A stretch of DNA of 37,844 nucleotides, from NCBI GenBank assembly GCA_009784895.1, contig WQXJ01000022.1:1-37844 (forward strand), read 5' to 3'. The position numbers and the translations under genes were made by a program. The notes beneath the pieces are model-generated. The model had not been told where the DNA came from. It ran no database searches and was given only the letters and a program-made list of their open reading frames with translations. Below are positions 22,517-30,920 of the stretch, piece after piece (position 1 is the stretch's first letter; every line of letters starts with the position of its first letter). Source of the stretch: Micrococcales bacterium (GTDB lineage: Bacteria; Actinomycetota; Actinomycetes; Actinomycetales; WQXJ01).

Positions 22517-24172
22517 TCATTTTGGGGACTGTGAGGAATCCGGGTTCAAACCGACCCGTTGGCGCAGGCGGGCCAGCCGCTCTTCGACAGAGGGCTGGAA
22601 TCTGGCGCCCGATGCCGGCCCTTCGCCACCTGGCCCGGCCTGGCCTTGACCAGGCGGTGCGGTCCGCGCAGTCAACGGTGGGCCGGCCGGCAGATCCTCT
22701 CTTAGCTGGGTTCGCAGGGCTTCAGTTCGCCGCCGGATCTCGGCCAAAGTTGCCTGATCTGGCGCACCGGGCGGTTGGCTGGTTGGAGGTGACCCAGTGG
22801 TCTCCATCGCGGCTGGTTGACCAAAACCAGGTGCCTTTGTGGCTGGAGCCCCACCCCCAAATTGAACCGGTCCCTCAGGCCCGGCCGGCTCGGCCGGGAC
22901 CGGAGCACCAAAGGCGGGCAACTGCACTGGGGACGGCTGAGGCAGAACCGGCGGCGCTGGCCTGACAGGACGAGCTGGTCTTTGAGGTGCCGGCGTTCGG
23001 ATTGGCCTGGCCGGACGGATCGGCGTGGCTGGCCGGATCGGCGTGGCTGGCCGGATCGGCGTGGCTGGCCGCGCCGGCGAAACTGCTTCGGCTTGGCCTG
23101 GCGACTGGGCCGGGCCAGGCGTTTTCGCAGGTCGTGGTGTTTGGGCTGGTCGTGGTGTTTGGGCTGGTCGTGGTGTTTGGGCCGGGCGAGGCGTTGTCGC
23201 TGGTCGAGGCGGCTGTTCAGGTTTGACCGGGCTGGCCGGCCTGATCGGGGTGGCCGGCCTGGCCGATTCTGCCTGCCTTAGCGGCCGGGACACCTTGGCC
23301 CGCGACGCCGAACTGGCTATCCCGGCCGGCCGTTCCACTTCAGACCAGCTAGGAGCCGCAATGCCACTAGGACCGCCGCGTTCGGCCGGCGCCTTGACCG
23401 CGGCCTTGGATCCTTGGTCGTCTTCCCAGCCTTCAACTGGCCGGTCAGCCTTGACATCGGCGGTGGTGACGTCACCGGTTCCTTGTTTCTCCTCAAGTAC
23501 CTTGGCCAACGGGTCATTGGCTGCCCGCCGTTCTTGCCAAACCGTCCAGATTCGCGCCAGAATCGCAAAACCAGTCGCCACGGTCACCGCCACGGCCAGA
23601 ATCATTGTGACCGCTGCCATCGCCCAGAGCCAGGTATAGGTGGGCCAAGCCCTGGCCAATATGTACAGCGCAACGGCAGCCACCTGCAAGGCGGTCTTCA
23701 GCTTTCCGCCGGCCGTTGCCGGGATTACCTCATGGCGCACCACCACTAGTCGCGCCACGGTCACCAGCAGCTCGCGCAGCAAGATCAGCACCACCACAAC
23801 GAGCGACAGCTCTCCATTGATCGTCAAGGCAATCAGCGCCGCTGCCATCAGTGCCTTATCAGCTATCGGGTCAGCCAGTTTGCCAAAGTCAGTTTCCAAG
23901 TTCCGCGAACGTGCCAAAAAGCCGTCCAGCTTGTCGGTTGCCGCAGCCAGCAGGAAAACGCCGCATGCGATCAGGCGCCAATTCAGTTGGCCTTCGCCAC
24001 CTTTGAAGAAGACAACCAGGAAAACGGGCACCAGTACCAGCCGCAACACCGTTAGGGCATTGGCGACGTTGACTACCGGGGCTGAGGACCGGTCAACCTC
24101 AGGCACGCTGGACACGCTCTGTAGCCTACCGGCGCGCAGGTCAGTTGGGCTGCGACTGGCCACCAATACCAT
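22517..24172 (-). CDS. pgsA: CDP-diacylglycerol-glycerol-3-phosphate phosphatidyltransferase with long Pro/Ala tail
   Basis: PgsA makes phosphatidylglycerophosphate at the inner face of the membrane. The CDP-alcohol phosphotransferase motif is complete: D83-G84-x2-A87-R88-x8-G97-x3-D101-x3-D105. Hydrophobic spans occupy about residues 35-215. Most PgsA proteins stop near 200 residues. This one continues to 551 with a charged linker (about 215-290) and then a very Pro/Ala/Arg-rich tail containing PRPAQT and RPATPI hexapeptide repeats and ending LARLRQRVGLNPDSSQSPK. The tail is in frame with no break, so it is probably real and cytosolic, but its role is unknown. ATG at 24172 is used; GTG at 24115 would give an N-terminus closer to homologues. 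Confidence 0.92.
   Translation of the reverse strand: MVLVASRSPTDLRAGRLQSVSSVPEVDRSSAPVVNVANALTVLRLVLVPVFLVVFFKGGEGQLNWRLIACGVFLLAAATDKLDGFLARSRNLETDFGKLADPIADKALMAAALIALTINGELSLVVVVLILLRELLVTVARLVVVRHEVIPATAGGKLKTALQVAAVALYILARAWPTYTWLWAMAAVTMILAVAVTVATGFAILARIWTVWQERRAANDPLAKVLEEKQGTGDVTTADVKADRPVEGWEDDQGSKAAVKAPAERGGPSGIAAPSWSEVERPAGIASSASRAKVSRPLRQAESARPATPIRPASPVKPEQPPRPATTPRPAQTPRPAQTPRPAQTPRPAKTPGPAQSPGQAEAVSPARPATPIRPATPIRPATPIRPARPIRTPAPQRPARPVRPAPPVLPQPSPVQLPAFGAPVPAEPAGPEGPVQFGGGAPATKAPGFGQPAAMETTGSPPTSQPPGAPDQATLAEIRRRTEALRTQLREDLPAGPPLTARTAPPGQGQAGPGGEGPASGARFQPSVEERLARLRQRVGLNPDSSQSPK
23017..23190 (-). repeat. 18-bp tandem repeats coding for the PgsA tail
   Basis: GGATCGGCGTGGCTGGCC repeats at 23017, 23035 and 23053 (RPATPI units). 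A second 18-bp family, TGTTTGGGCTGGTCGTGG, repeats through about 23131-23190 (PRPAQT units). Both keep the frame. Confidence 0.9.
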
Positions 24173-24408
24173 CTTGACCTGCGGTGGATTGGGGCATCTG
24201 CCCCGCTCGAAGACACTTACAACAATCGATTCTTGAGGGTCACTGCCTCCTTTGCTGCTGGAGGTAGGTAGAATGACTCTTTACGGCTTGCAGGGCAGAA
24301 CAGCTCCTTTTGCCAGGTGCCCGGAGGCATTCGCGCCTGTTGGACAGGTGGTTCGCGGCGGTGTAACTGACAGATGACGCAACCTGATGCATCCCAGGGA
24401 ACAGGGGA
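24173..24408. other. Divergent promoter region between pgsA and the surface-protein gene
   Basis: This 236-base spacer separates pgsA (leftward) from the surface-protein gene (rightward). TAGAAT at 24269-24274 could be a -10 for the rightward gene, but no good -35 lies 17 bases before it. A short CCTCC/GGAGG hairpin precedes it at 24246-24265. No riboswitch was recognised. The surface gene's ribosome binding site, AGGGGA, is clear just before 24409. Confidence 0.4.
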
Positions 24409-27400
24409 ATGAGGATGATGGGTTCCAAGTTTGGGCGGCAATTATCTTTGGCTTGGGTGACGTCAGCCAGTATCGGTATTGCCCTAGTGTTCAGCGGCGT
24501 TACCCCAACTGCGAGCGCTGCCCCACCCACGCCAGACCCAGCCGCAAAGGTATCTGACCCTGCTACCTACCAAGACTATCCGGCCAAATACAACACCGAG
24601 GAGTATTTGCAGCAAGTCACCACCCCTGGCCGGATTTGGACCGACAAGTCAACGTTCAGTGATGACATCGACACTACACACGGCCACCCTGTGATGGACC
24701 CTACCGACACGTTGCCCTTGGGTGCCGATGAACTGGGCGTGGCCCTGTCGGCACTGGGCTCTACCCGGCACATCATTGAAGAGCAGCCGGTGCCGGTCGA
24801 CCTAGTCCTGGTTCTCGACAATTCGTTCTCGATGAACCAGTGCGTCGACAGCAGCCTGAACTGCAACACCGCAGCCACCTACCAAAACTCACGGGCCTAT
24901 GCCATGGTGCAGTCCGTCAATTTGGCGATAAAGACCATAATGGCCGCCAACAGTGCCAATCGGGTCGCTCTGGTGCAGTTCGGCACCGGGGCGGGGTTGC
25001 TGCTACCCCTGGCCGCACCGACTCCAATTAACGCGGCCGGTGATTACGTATTGTTTCAACCGCCAACCGGTACCGGCACCGCCATGTTTCTGCAGTTCGG
25101 CCCGGCTGCCGCCACCAACCGACTCCAGATTGGCGGCACCACAGCTCAGTCGACCAATATGCAGGCCGGTTTTGTCACCGGTATGCGGGTCTTGACGGGC
25201 CAGGCCTCGAGCAATGTATCTGGCGCAAACCAGCGGTACCCGAACGTCATCATGTTCACTGACGGTGAGCCAACTCTGTCCTATAGCGACTCGAATTGGT
25301 ACAACCCAACGTCTACTGCCACTCAAGGGCCGTCTGCGCCGCCAGCGGCCCCCAACAACGTGCCGTTTGGCAACGGTTTTAGGGCGGCATTGGCGGCGGC
25401 GCTGCTAAAGAACCAAATCACGGCGGTCTACAACAACCCAACTTTCAACCAGGCCAATGGCTTACCTCAAGTAGACGCCGCCGTCTACACCGTTGGTCTT
25501 GGCATCGATGCATTGAGCCCAAACGGTAGAGAAGTCGCCCTGGCCACCCTCGACCCGGTGCATCAGATGACCCCTGGAGCCACTGGCGCCGCGGCCAGGT
25601 TCAACACCGCCTGGACCAGTTTCGCGGCCTCGCCCACTGGCCGGGCCCACGTCCAGGTGGTCGGAACGGCCACCACCGGCGGCACCTGGGTCTACTTGGA
25701 CCAGCCAACGGCGCCTTTTGCCATCTACAACCCCAGGCAGCCCAACGTGCCGGACGTGACCTTGAGTGCAGGCATGGGCTACAACGACGCCTACTATTCG
25801 GCCAACACGGCCAGCGACCTGATCGATGCCTTCAACAAGATTATCCAGACCATTACCAACTCAACGCCACAGTATCCAACCCTGATCGAAGGCGACCAAA
25901 ACGCCACCTCCTCCGGTTTCGTTACCATGACCGACCAGCTTGGCCCGTTCATGCAGGTCAGCGATCCATCATCGATGCTGTTGACCTTCTGCTCGAACCC
26001 AGAATCCATCCCGGACCTTGATAATTGCGATCCGGTACACTTCTCGACTCCGAGCGCCACAACACCCAGCCCTGGAGTGACGAGATACACCTTCACCGGC
26101 ACCTACCAGGCGAACATCCTAGCCGGGCCCCAAAACGTGGCAGGCATTGTTATTGAGGTCAGACGTGACGCCTCGCTGGCCACTGGGGACGTGGTGACCT
26201 TCCAGGTTCCGGCCGCATTGCTGCCAATAAACGACTCAGTGGTCACCTTGAGGTCTTCGGCCAGCGGCGTCACTCCAGTGTCGATGCAACGTTACGTTTC
26301 CCGGCCGGTCCATCTCTTCTTCAAGGTGGCACCCAAACCAGGTGTGGCTGACGCTATCGCCAACCCACTGTCACTTAACACCGCCAGTGGGGCGCAGCCC
26401 GGTGACGGCACGGCCTTGGCGGCATACCTGGCCGCAAACACCGACACCAATGGGCAGGTCCGGTTCTACTCCGACGATTTCACTGTCACAGGCAGCGGCG
26501 TAAGCAGGACAGTGACACCACTCTCTATTGCCGTCTTCACTCCGGCGATGGCTAATCCGTTCTACCGTTTTGGCACCAACACTCCGCTATTCGCCGACTC
26601 GAACTTGACAGTCCCACTGACCCTGGCTGACTGGAACGCCCTGCCCAACGCGGCAACGGTTTACTACGGCAACACCGTCTACTACTACGATGATCCGCCC
26701 ACCAACAGCGTTGTGGCGGTGCGCACCGATGCGCTGGCCACAACCAAGGCACAACTGGCGGCGGCCGAGGACGCCACCCACCAGATCGCCGCCGTCGGTG
26801 GCCAGATGACAGCACCAGCTGGCCTGCTAAATTTCGCCCGTCCTGGCGACTTGGACGCAGTCAAGTGCCTGCCTGGCGACTCAGGCTGGGATACAAGCGG
26901 GCCAACCTGCGCCGATCCCACCGGCGCGTACGGCAACCTAACCGACACCGCCACCTATGCCCGGCTAACCCAGTTCACCTCCGAGGTTCCGACCAGACTA
27001 CTGGGCAACAACGCCTTCCTGGCCTACAACCTGCCCGGCCAGCTGGCCATTAGCAAGACGGTGCAGGCCGCGCCAGGGCTCAACCCCGATCCGGCCACCC
27101 CCTTCACATTCACGGTCAACCTGCGGGAGGACAACGCGGCCGGCGCCCCTATCGTGGGCGACTTCGACTACTGCATCTTTGACCAGACGGACCTGACCTT
27201 GCCTGTCAGTTGTCCCGGCACCATCGCCGATGGCGACAGCCTAACCATCACAGCTGAGCAAACAGCCATAATCTACGGCCTGCCTGATTCGACCTACTGG
27301 TCGGTCAGCGAGCAGGCGCCACTGCCACCGGGATTCACCAACACCCAGCCCGCCGGGGGCACCACCAGCGGGACTATCACCGCACCGGACACCTCTACCG

Positions 27401-30174
27401 CCAGTTTTGTCAACACCTACGCGGCCGCCCCAGTTGATATCGCGGCGAACGCCTCCAAGACTCTGACCGGGCGGCCGTGGGCGGCCGGTGACGTGTTCCA
27501 GGCCAGGATGTGCCCGTACCCCCTGCCCGGTACCGGCAGCGCCGTGCAATGCGATGTCGAGACCTTCCAGCAGATTGGCACTACAAACCAAGGCACGGTT
27601 ACGTTCCCAAGCCTGACCTTTGACACACCGGGCGTCTACACCTTTACGATCTCAGAGGTCATCGATAACCCAACACCGGGGATCTCGCATTCGGCGGCGG
27701 TCTTCCAGTGGACGGTGACGGTGACCGACAATGGCAGCGGCCAGCTGGTGGCGACGGAACAGTGGACGCAGACAGTCGACCACAATGGCCTGCCCATCAC
27801 TCCGCCCGCGCTGGTCACGGAAGCCGAATTCGAAAACACCTACGACCCGAATGCCATCAGCGAGCCGTTGACCGCCACCAAGATGATCAGCGACAACTCG
27901 CTGGCCGGAGGCAATCTGCGCACCCCAACCAGCTCCTTCGACTTCACCTTCAGCTACCTCGGGGCCGACCTCCAGTCAGGGGGCAACCCGGCGGTGCCGC
28001 CGCCACTGTTCTACCCGTCCGATCCGGGCCCGGTGACGGTGGCCTCGGCCGGCTCGGCCATCCACTCCCCGGCCGTCATCTACACCCCAGACCACATTGG
28101 GCACAGCCTCTTTTTCAACGCCGTCGAATCCGGGTCCGGCGTGCCGCCCAACGTCACCGTTTCCGATGCCGTCTGGTTCTGGCAGGTCGCTGTCGCCACC
28201 GACCCAGGCTCGGGTGATATTACGTTGGCGGTGACCAATTGCGTCACGACCCAGGCGGCTATTACCCCGGCCGCCCCGTTTGGCAGCTGCGACCCCACCG
28301 CCGCCGGTGCCTGGGCGGCTACCAGTGAGGATGACCGCCTGTTTGTCAATACCTATTCCCCTGACGACGTCGACGCCTTCTTAGAAGCAGTCAAGACTCT
28401 TCAAGGCCGTCCGTGGACCACTGCCGACTCGTTCAGCTTCACGCTAACCGCCAACGACCAGGCCACCACTGACGCGCTGACCAGCGGGGACATTGCCTTT
28501 GACACAAGCTCAGCGACTTGTCCTGGTGTCACGGTCACCGGCCAAGAAGCCACAGTCACAGTTGACTCCACCGCCCAAACCAGTAATCAGGCGCCATTCT
28601 GCTTCGCCCTTACTCTCAGCCAGCAGGGCGCCTACCAATTCGCCTTGACTGAGACCGGTCGCACCGGCCCAACCAACGGCATGACATACGACACCCACAC
28701 TGCCATTTTCGACGTGGTTGTGACCGGTGGCACCACCGCCGGCCAGCTCCAGGCTGATGTGACACTGCGCAACTCGCAGAACGCCACAGCCCAGTTTGTC
28801 AACCGCTACCAGGCGACCCATAGCTTCGCCGGGCTGAACCTGTGGAAAGACCTGACCGGCCGTGACCTGGCGATAGGTGAGTTCTCGTTCACGCTGACGG
28901 GGTTAGACCAAGCCGCCTGCGACAAAGCGTCGCTGCCGTCACCGCCGCCATGCACGGTGCCGTTTACGAACGCCAACGGCACCGGCGACCCTATCTACAC
29001 TCATTTGCCAGCCCAGTTCTCCTTCACCCAGGACGACCTAGGTGAGACCTTCACCTACACCGTGGTCGAATCGACCACTCCGGCTTTGGGCGGGGTCACC
29101 CATGACACCACGACTTTCACGGTCACACTTACCCCCCAGTTCGACCCGGCTACCGGCACCATCTACGTGTTGACGGACGTGACCAGCTCGGCCGGTGGCA
29201 CGGTCAGTTACGATTCGCGCACCGACCCCACTCCATTGCTGACCTTTGCCAACACCTACCTGGCGGCGGCGGTTCAGGCCAGACCAACGTTTACCAAGAC
29301 GCTCTCAGGCCGGGCTTGGACCCAACAAGACGAGTTCAGTTTCACCATCACTGCCTTGACACTGGGGGCGCCAATGCCCGCGCTTACTGACATCACGGTC
29401 GGTTACGCCGACCAATCAGGTAATACGGCCCCGTTCGATTTTGGTGATATCACCTTTAGCAGTACTGGCGTCTTCCAGTACGCCGTGGCAGAAGTCACCC
29501 CAAGTCCCCTACCTGGCGGGATGGTGATCGACCAGACACCTTCCATCGTCACAATTACCGTGACCGATGACGGACAGGGCAACCTTGTCGCCGCGATCGA
29601 CTATGACGGCATCGCCTTCCCCATAAACCGCGATTTCGTCAACTTCTATCAGCCAACCGCGGCCACCGTTTCGTTGTTATTCACAAAGACGCTGACGGGC
29701 CGGGCTTGGACCTCGGCAGACTCTTTCGAGTTCAGGATCACGGCAGTGACACAGACGGCACCGCTACCGCCTGCGTCGTCAGTGACTGTGACCCGGGCCA
29801 ACCGGAACTCATTCGGCTTTGGACCCATCGTCATCACCCAGGCGGGCGTTTTCCGGTACTCGGTTATGGAGACCCGGCCCTCAACTGTGACCAATGGGGT
29901 AAGCCCGGACCCGAATCCCCGCACAGCGGTGGTTACCGTGGTAGACGACGGCCAGGGCAACCTTGTGGCAAGCGTCACCTACCCAAATGGCCAGGCGTTT
30001 ATCAACACCTATTCGCTGGTCCCTGTACCCTCGCCACCGACGCCGCCGTTTGGACCACCTCTGGTCGCCACGGGCGGCCAGCTTGTGGGCCAAGGGTTGC
30101 CGTTTGCGCTGGCGGTCGGGTTGTTGCTGATGGCAGTGGCGATCAGGTTGGTTCGTCGACAGCTAAGAGCCTGA
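24409..30174 (+). CDS. Giant cell-wall surface protein: vWA domain plus seven pilin isopeptide-type repeats
   Basis: A 1921-residue secreted adhesin or pilus-like protein. A signal peptide (hydrophobic core SASIGIALVFSGV, likely cut at ASA-A) starts it. A von Willebrand A domain follows: the metal-site motif D137-NSFS in LVLVLDNSFSMNQC and T284-DG in MFTDGEPTLS. From about residue 880 there are seven repeats of the type found in streptococcal pilins, each opening with a lysine (K883, K1017, K1158, K1329, K1480, K1630, K1760; typically KTLTGRxW-DSFxFT) and closing with FxNTY. In that family the Lys and Asn form an intramolecular isopeptide bond, with an acidic residue on the neighbouring strand. 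The end is L1885-VATGG, then a hydrophobic span and RRQLRA: a sortase signal of LxxTG type rather than LPxTG. The first ATG at 24409 is followed by two more ATGs; all fit. A sortase gene follows after 4 bases. Confidence 0.9.
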   Translation: MRMMGSKFGRQLSLAWVTSASIGIALVFSGVTPTASAAPPTPDPAAKVSDPATYQDYPAKYNTEEYLQQVTTPGRIWTDKSTFSDDIDTTHGHPVMDPTDTLPLGADELGVALSALGSTRHIIEEQPVPVDLVLVLDNSFSMNQCVDSSLNCNTAATYQNSRAYAMVQSVNLAIKTIMAANSANRVALVQFGTGAGLLLPLAAPTPINAAGDYVLFQPPTGTGTAMFLQFGPAAATNRLQIGGTTAQSTNMQAGFVTGMRVLTGQASSNVSGANQRYPNVIMFTDGEPTLSYSDSNWYNPTSTATQGPSAPPAAPNNVPFGNGFRAALAAALLKNQITAVYNNPTFNQANGLPQVDAAVYTVGLGIDALSPNGREVALATLDPVHQMTPGATGAAARFNTAWTSFAASPTGRAHVQVVGTATTGGTWVYLDQPTAPFAIYNPRQPNVPDVTLSAGMGYNDAYYSANTASDLIDAFNKIIQTITNSTPQYPTLIEGDQNATSSGFVTMTDQLGPFMQVSDPSSMLLTFCSNPESIPDLDNCDPVHFSTPSATTPSPGVTRYTFTGTYQANILAGPQNVAGIVIEVRRDASLATGDVVTFQVPAALLPINDSVVTLRSSASGVTPVSMQRYVSRPVHLFFKVAPKPGVADAIANPLSLNTASGAQPGDGTALAAYLAANTDTNGQVRFYSDDFTVTGSGVSRTVTPLSIAVFTPAMANPFYRFGTNTPLFADSNLTVPLTLADWNALPNAATVYYGNTVYYYDDPPTNSVVAVRTDALATTKAQLAAAEDATHQIAAVGGQMTAPAGLLNFARPGDLDAVKCLPGDSGWDTSGPTCADPTGAYGNLTDTATYARLTQFTSEVPTRLLGNNAFLAYNLPGQLAISKTVQAAPGLNPDPATPFTFTVNLREDNAAGAPIVGDFDYCIFDQTDLTLPVSCPGTIADGDSLTITAEQTAIIYGLPDSTYWSVSEQAPLPPGFTNTQPAGGTTSGTITAPDTSTASFVNTYAAAPVDIAANASKTLTGRPWAAGDVFQARMCPYPLPGTGSAVQCDVETFQQIGTTNQGTVTFPSLTFDTPGVYTFTISEVIDNPTPGISHSAAVFQWTVTVTDNGSGQLVATEQWTQTVDHNGLPITPPALVTEAEFENTYDPNAISEPLTATKMISDNSLAGGNLRTPTSSFDFTFSYLGADLQSGGNPAVPPPLFYPSDPGPVTVASAGSAIHSPAVIYTPDHIGHSLFFNAVESGSGVPPNVTVSDAVWFWQVAVATDPGSGDITLAVTNCVTTQAAITPAAPFGSCDPTAAGAWAATSEDDRLFVNTYSPDDVDAFLEAVKTLQGRPWTTADSFSFTLTANDQATTDALTSGDIAFDTSSATCPGVTVTGQEATVTVDSTAQTSNQAPFCFALTLSQQGAYQFALTETGRTGPTNGMTYDTHTAIFDVVVTGGTTAGQLQADVTLRNSQNATAQFVNRYQATHSFAGLNLWKDLTGRDLAIGEFSFTLTGLDQAACDKASLPSPPPCTVPFTNANGTGDPIYTHLPAQFSFTQDDLGETFTYTVVESTTPALGGVTHDTTTFTVTLTPQFDPATGTIYVLTDVTSSAGGTVSYDSRTDPTPLLTFANTYLAAAVQARPTFTKTLSGRAWTQQDEFSFTITALTLGAPMPALTDITVGYADQSGNTAPFDFGDITFSSTGVFQYAVAEVTPSPLPGGMVIDQTPSIVTITVTDDGQGNLVAAIDYDGIAFPINRDFVNFYQPTAATVSLLFTKTLTGRAWTSADSFEFRITAVTQTAPLPPASSVTVTRANRNSFGFGPIVITQAGVFRYSVMETRPSTVTNGVSPDPNPRTAVVTVVDDGQGNLVASVTYPNGQAFINTYSLVPVPSPPTPPFGPPLVATGGQLVGQGLPFALAVGLLLMAVAIRLVRRQLRA

Positions 30175-30178
30175 ACCG

Positions 30179-30874
30179 GTGGACCGGCCGCCGGTGCGCA
30201 ACACCGATCAAGGGCCAAAGGATAGGCAGCCGTCGAGCAGAAACAGATCCAAGAAGCGCTTCGTCTTGTCATTGCTGTCTATCCTTTTGCTCGCCGCCGG
30301 CGGCCTAGCCTTATGGCAGTCAGACCTGTTTAGGTCAGCCCTGTCGCCGGCCGGTGCGCTCCGCGATATGCACGGCAATCTCGTCACCCCCGACCCAGAT
30401 GCCATTATCGACGACCCGACGGCCGAATCCGACATTGGCCTGCGTTTCAAGGTTCCGTCAGTCAGGCTTGACGTCCCGCTCGGTCAAACGGCAGCGGTCA
30501 AAGGACGGATCGGTCCGCCCGGCTTCACCTCCGCCTACTGGGTCTCCAATCTTGGGGTCTGGGTCGAAAACGCTACGGAGGGCACCGTCTACATCGCCGC
30601 TCACTCGCTGCGTCATGGCGGCTGGGCCCCCGGAAACGCGCTGTTCGACATTGAAACTCAGCGGTCTATGGTGTTGCCGGGCGACCAGATTGTGGTTGGC
30701 GACCAGGTCTATTCCGTGACCGAAACCAAGATTATTGCGAAACCTGAGGTTGGCAAGACCGGGCAGCTCTGGCAGAACACACCAAAGCGGCTGGTTGTCT
30801 TCACCTGTCTCCAGAACCGCCAGAACACAGCGTCAACGGACAATATGGTGATTATCGGCACCCTGGTGGAATAG
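30179..30874 (+). CDS. Sortase dedicated to the adjacent surface protein
   Basis: A 231-residue membrane-anchored transpeptidase. An N-terminal span (FVLSLLSILLLAAGGLALW) is followed by an extracellular sortase domain. Catalytic residues: H142 in YIAAHSLRHGG and C210 in LVVFTCLQ. The usual arginine sits several residues after the cysteine, just before the last strand. Here that place reads STDNMVIIG with no Arg, and the only nearby arginine is R214, four residues after C210. There is no C-terminal span, unlike class C pilus polymerases, so it more likely anchors the neighbour to the wall. The closest resemblance is to actinobacterial class E/F sortases; the exact class is unsure. GTG at 30179 lies 4 bases after the preceding stop, implying coupled translation. 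Confidence 0.88.
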   Translation: MDRPPVRNTDQGPKDRQPSSRNRSKKRFVLSLLSILLLAAGGLALWQSDLFRSALSPAGALRDMHGNLVTPDPDAIIDDPTAESDIGLRFKVPSVRLDVPLGQTAAVKGRIGPPGFTSAYWVSNLGVWVENATEGTVYIAAHSLRHGGWAPGNALFDIETQRSMVLPGDQIVVGDQVYSVTETKIIAKPEVGKTGQLWQNTPKRLVVFTCLQNRQNTASTDNMVIIGTLVE

Positions 30875-30920
30875 GTCCAGTGGGCTTGTCGACCGTCAGG
30901 CAGCCCGGTTCCCAAGCAGG

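Noticed and set aside
23017-23190. CRISPR-like array
   Set aside because: Period is 18 bp with no spacers, in frame within pgsA; it codes for hexapeptide repeats.
24280-24408. Riboswitch in the leader of the surface-protein gene
   Set aside because: Looked for c-di-GMP-type cores; none of the conserved segments is present.
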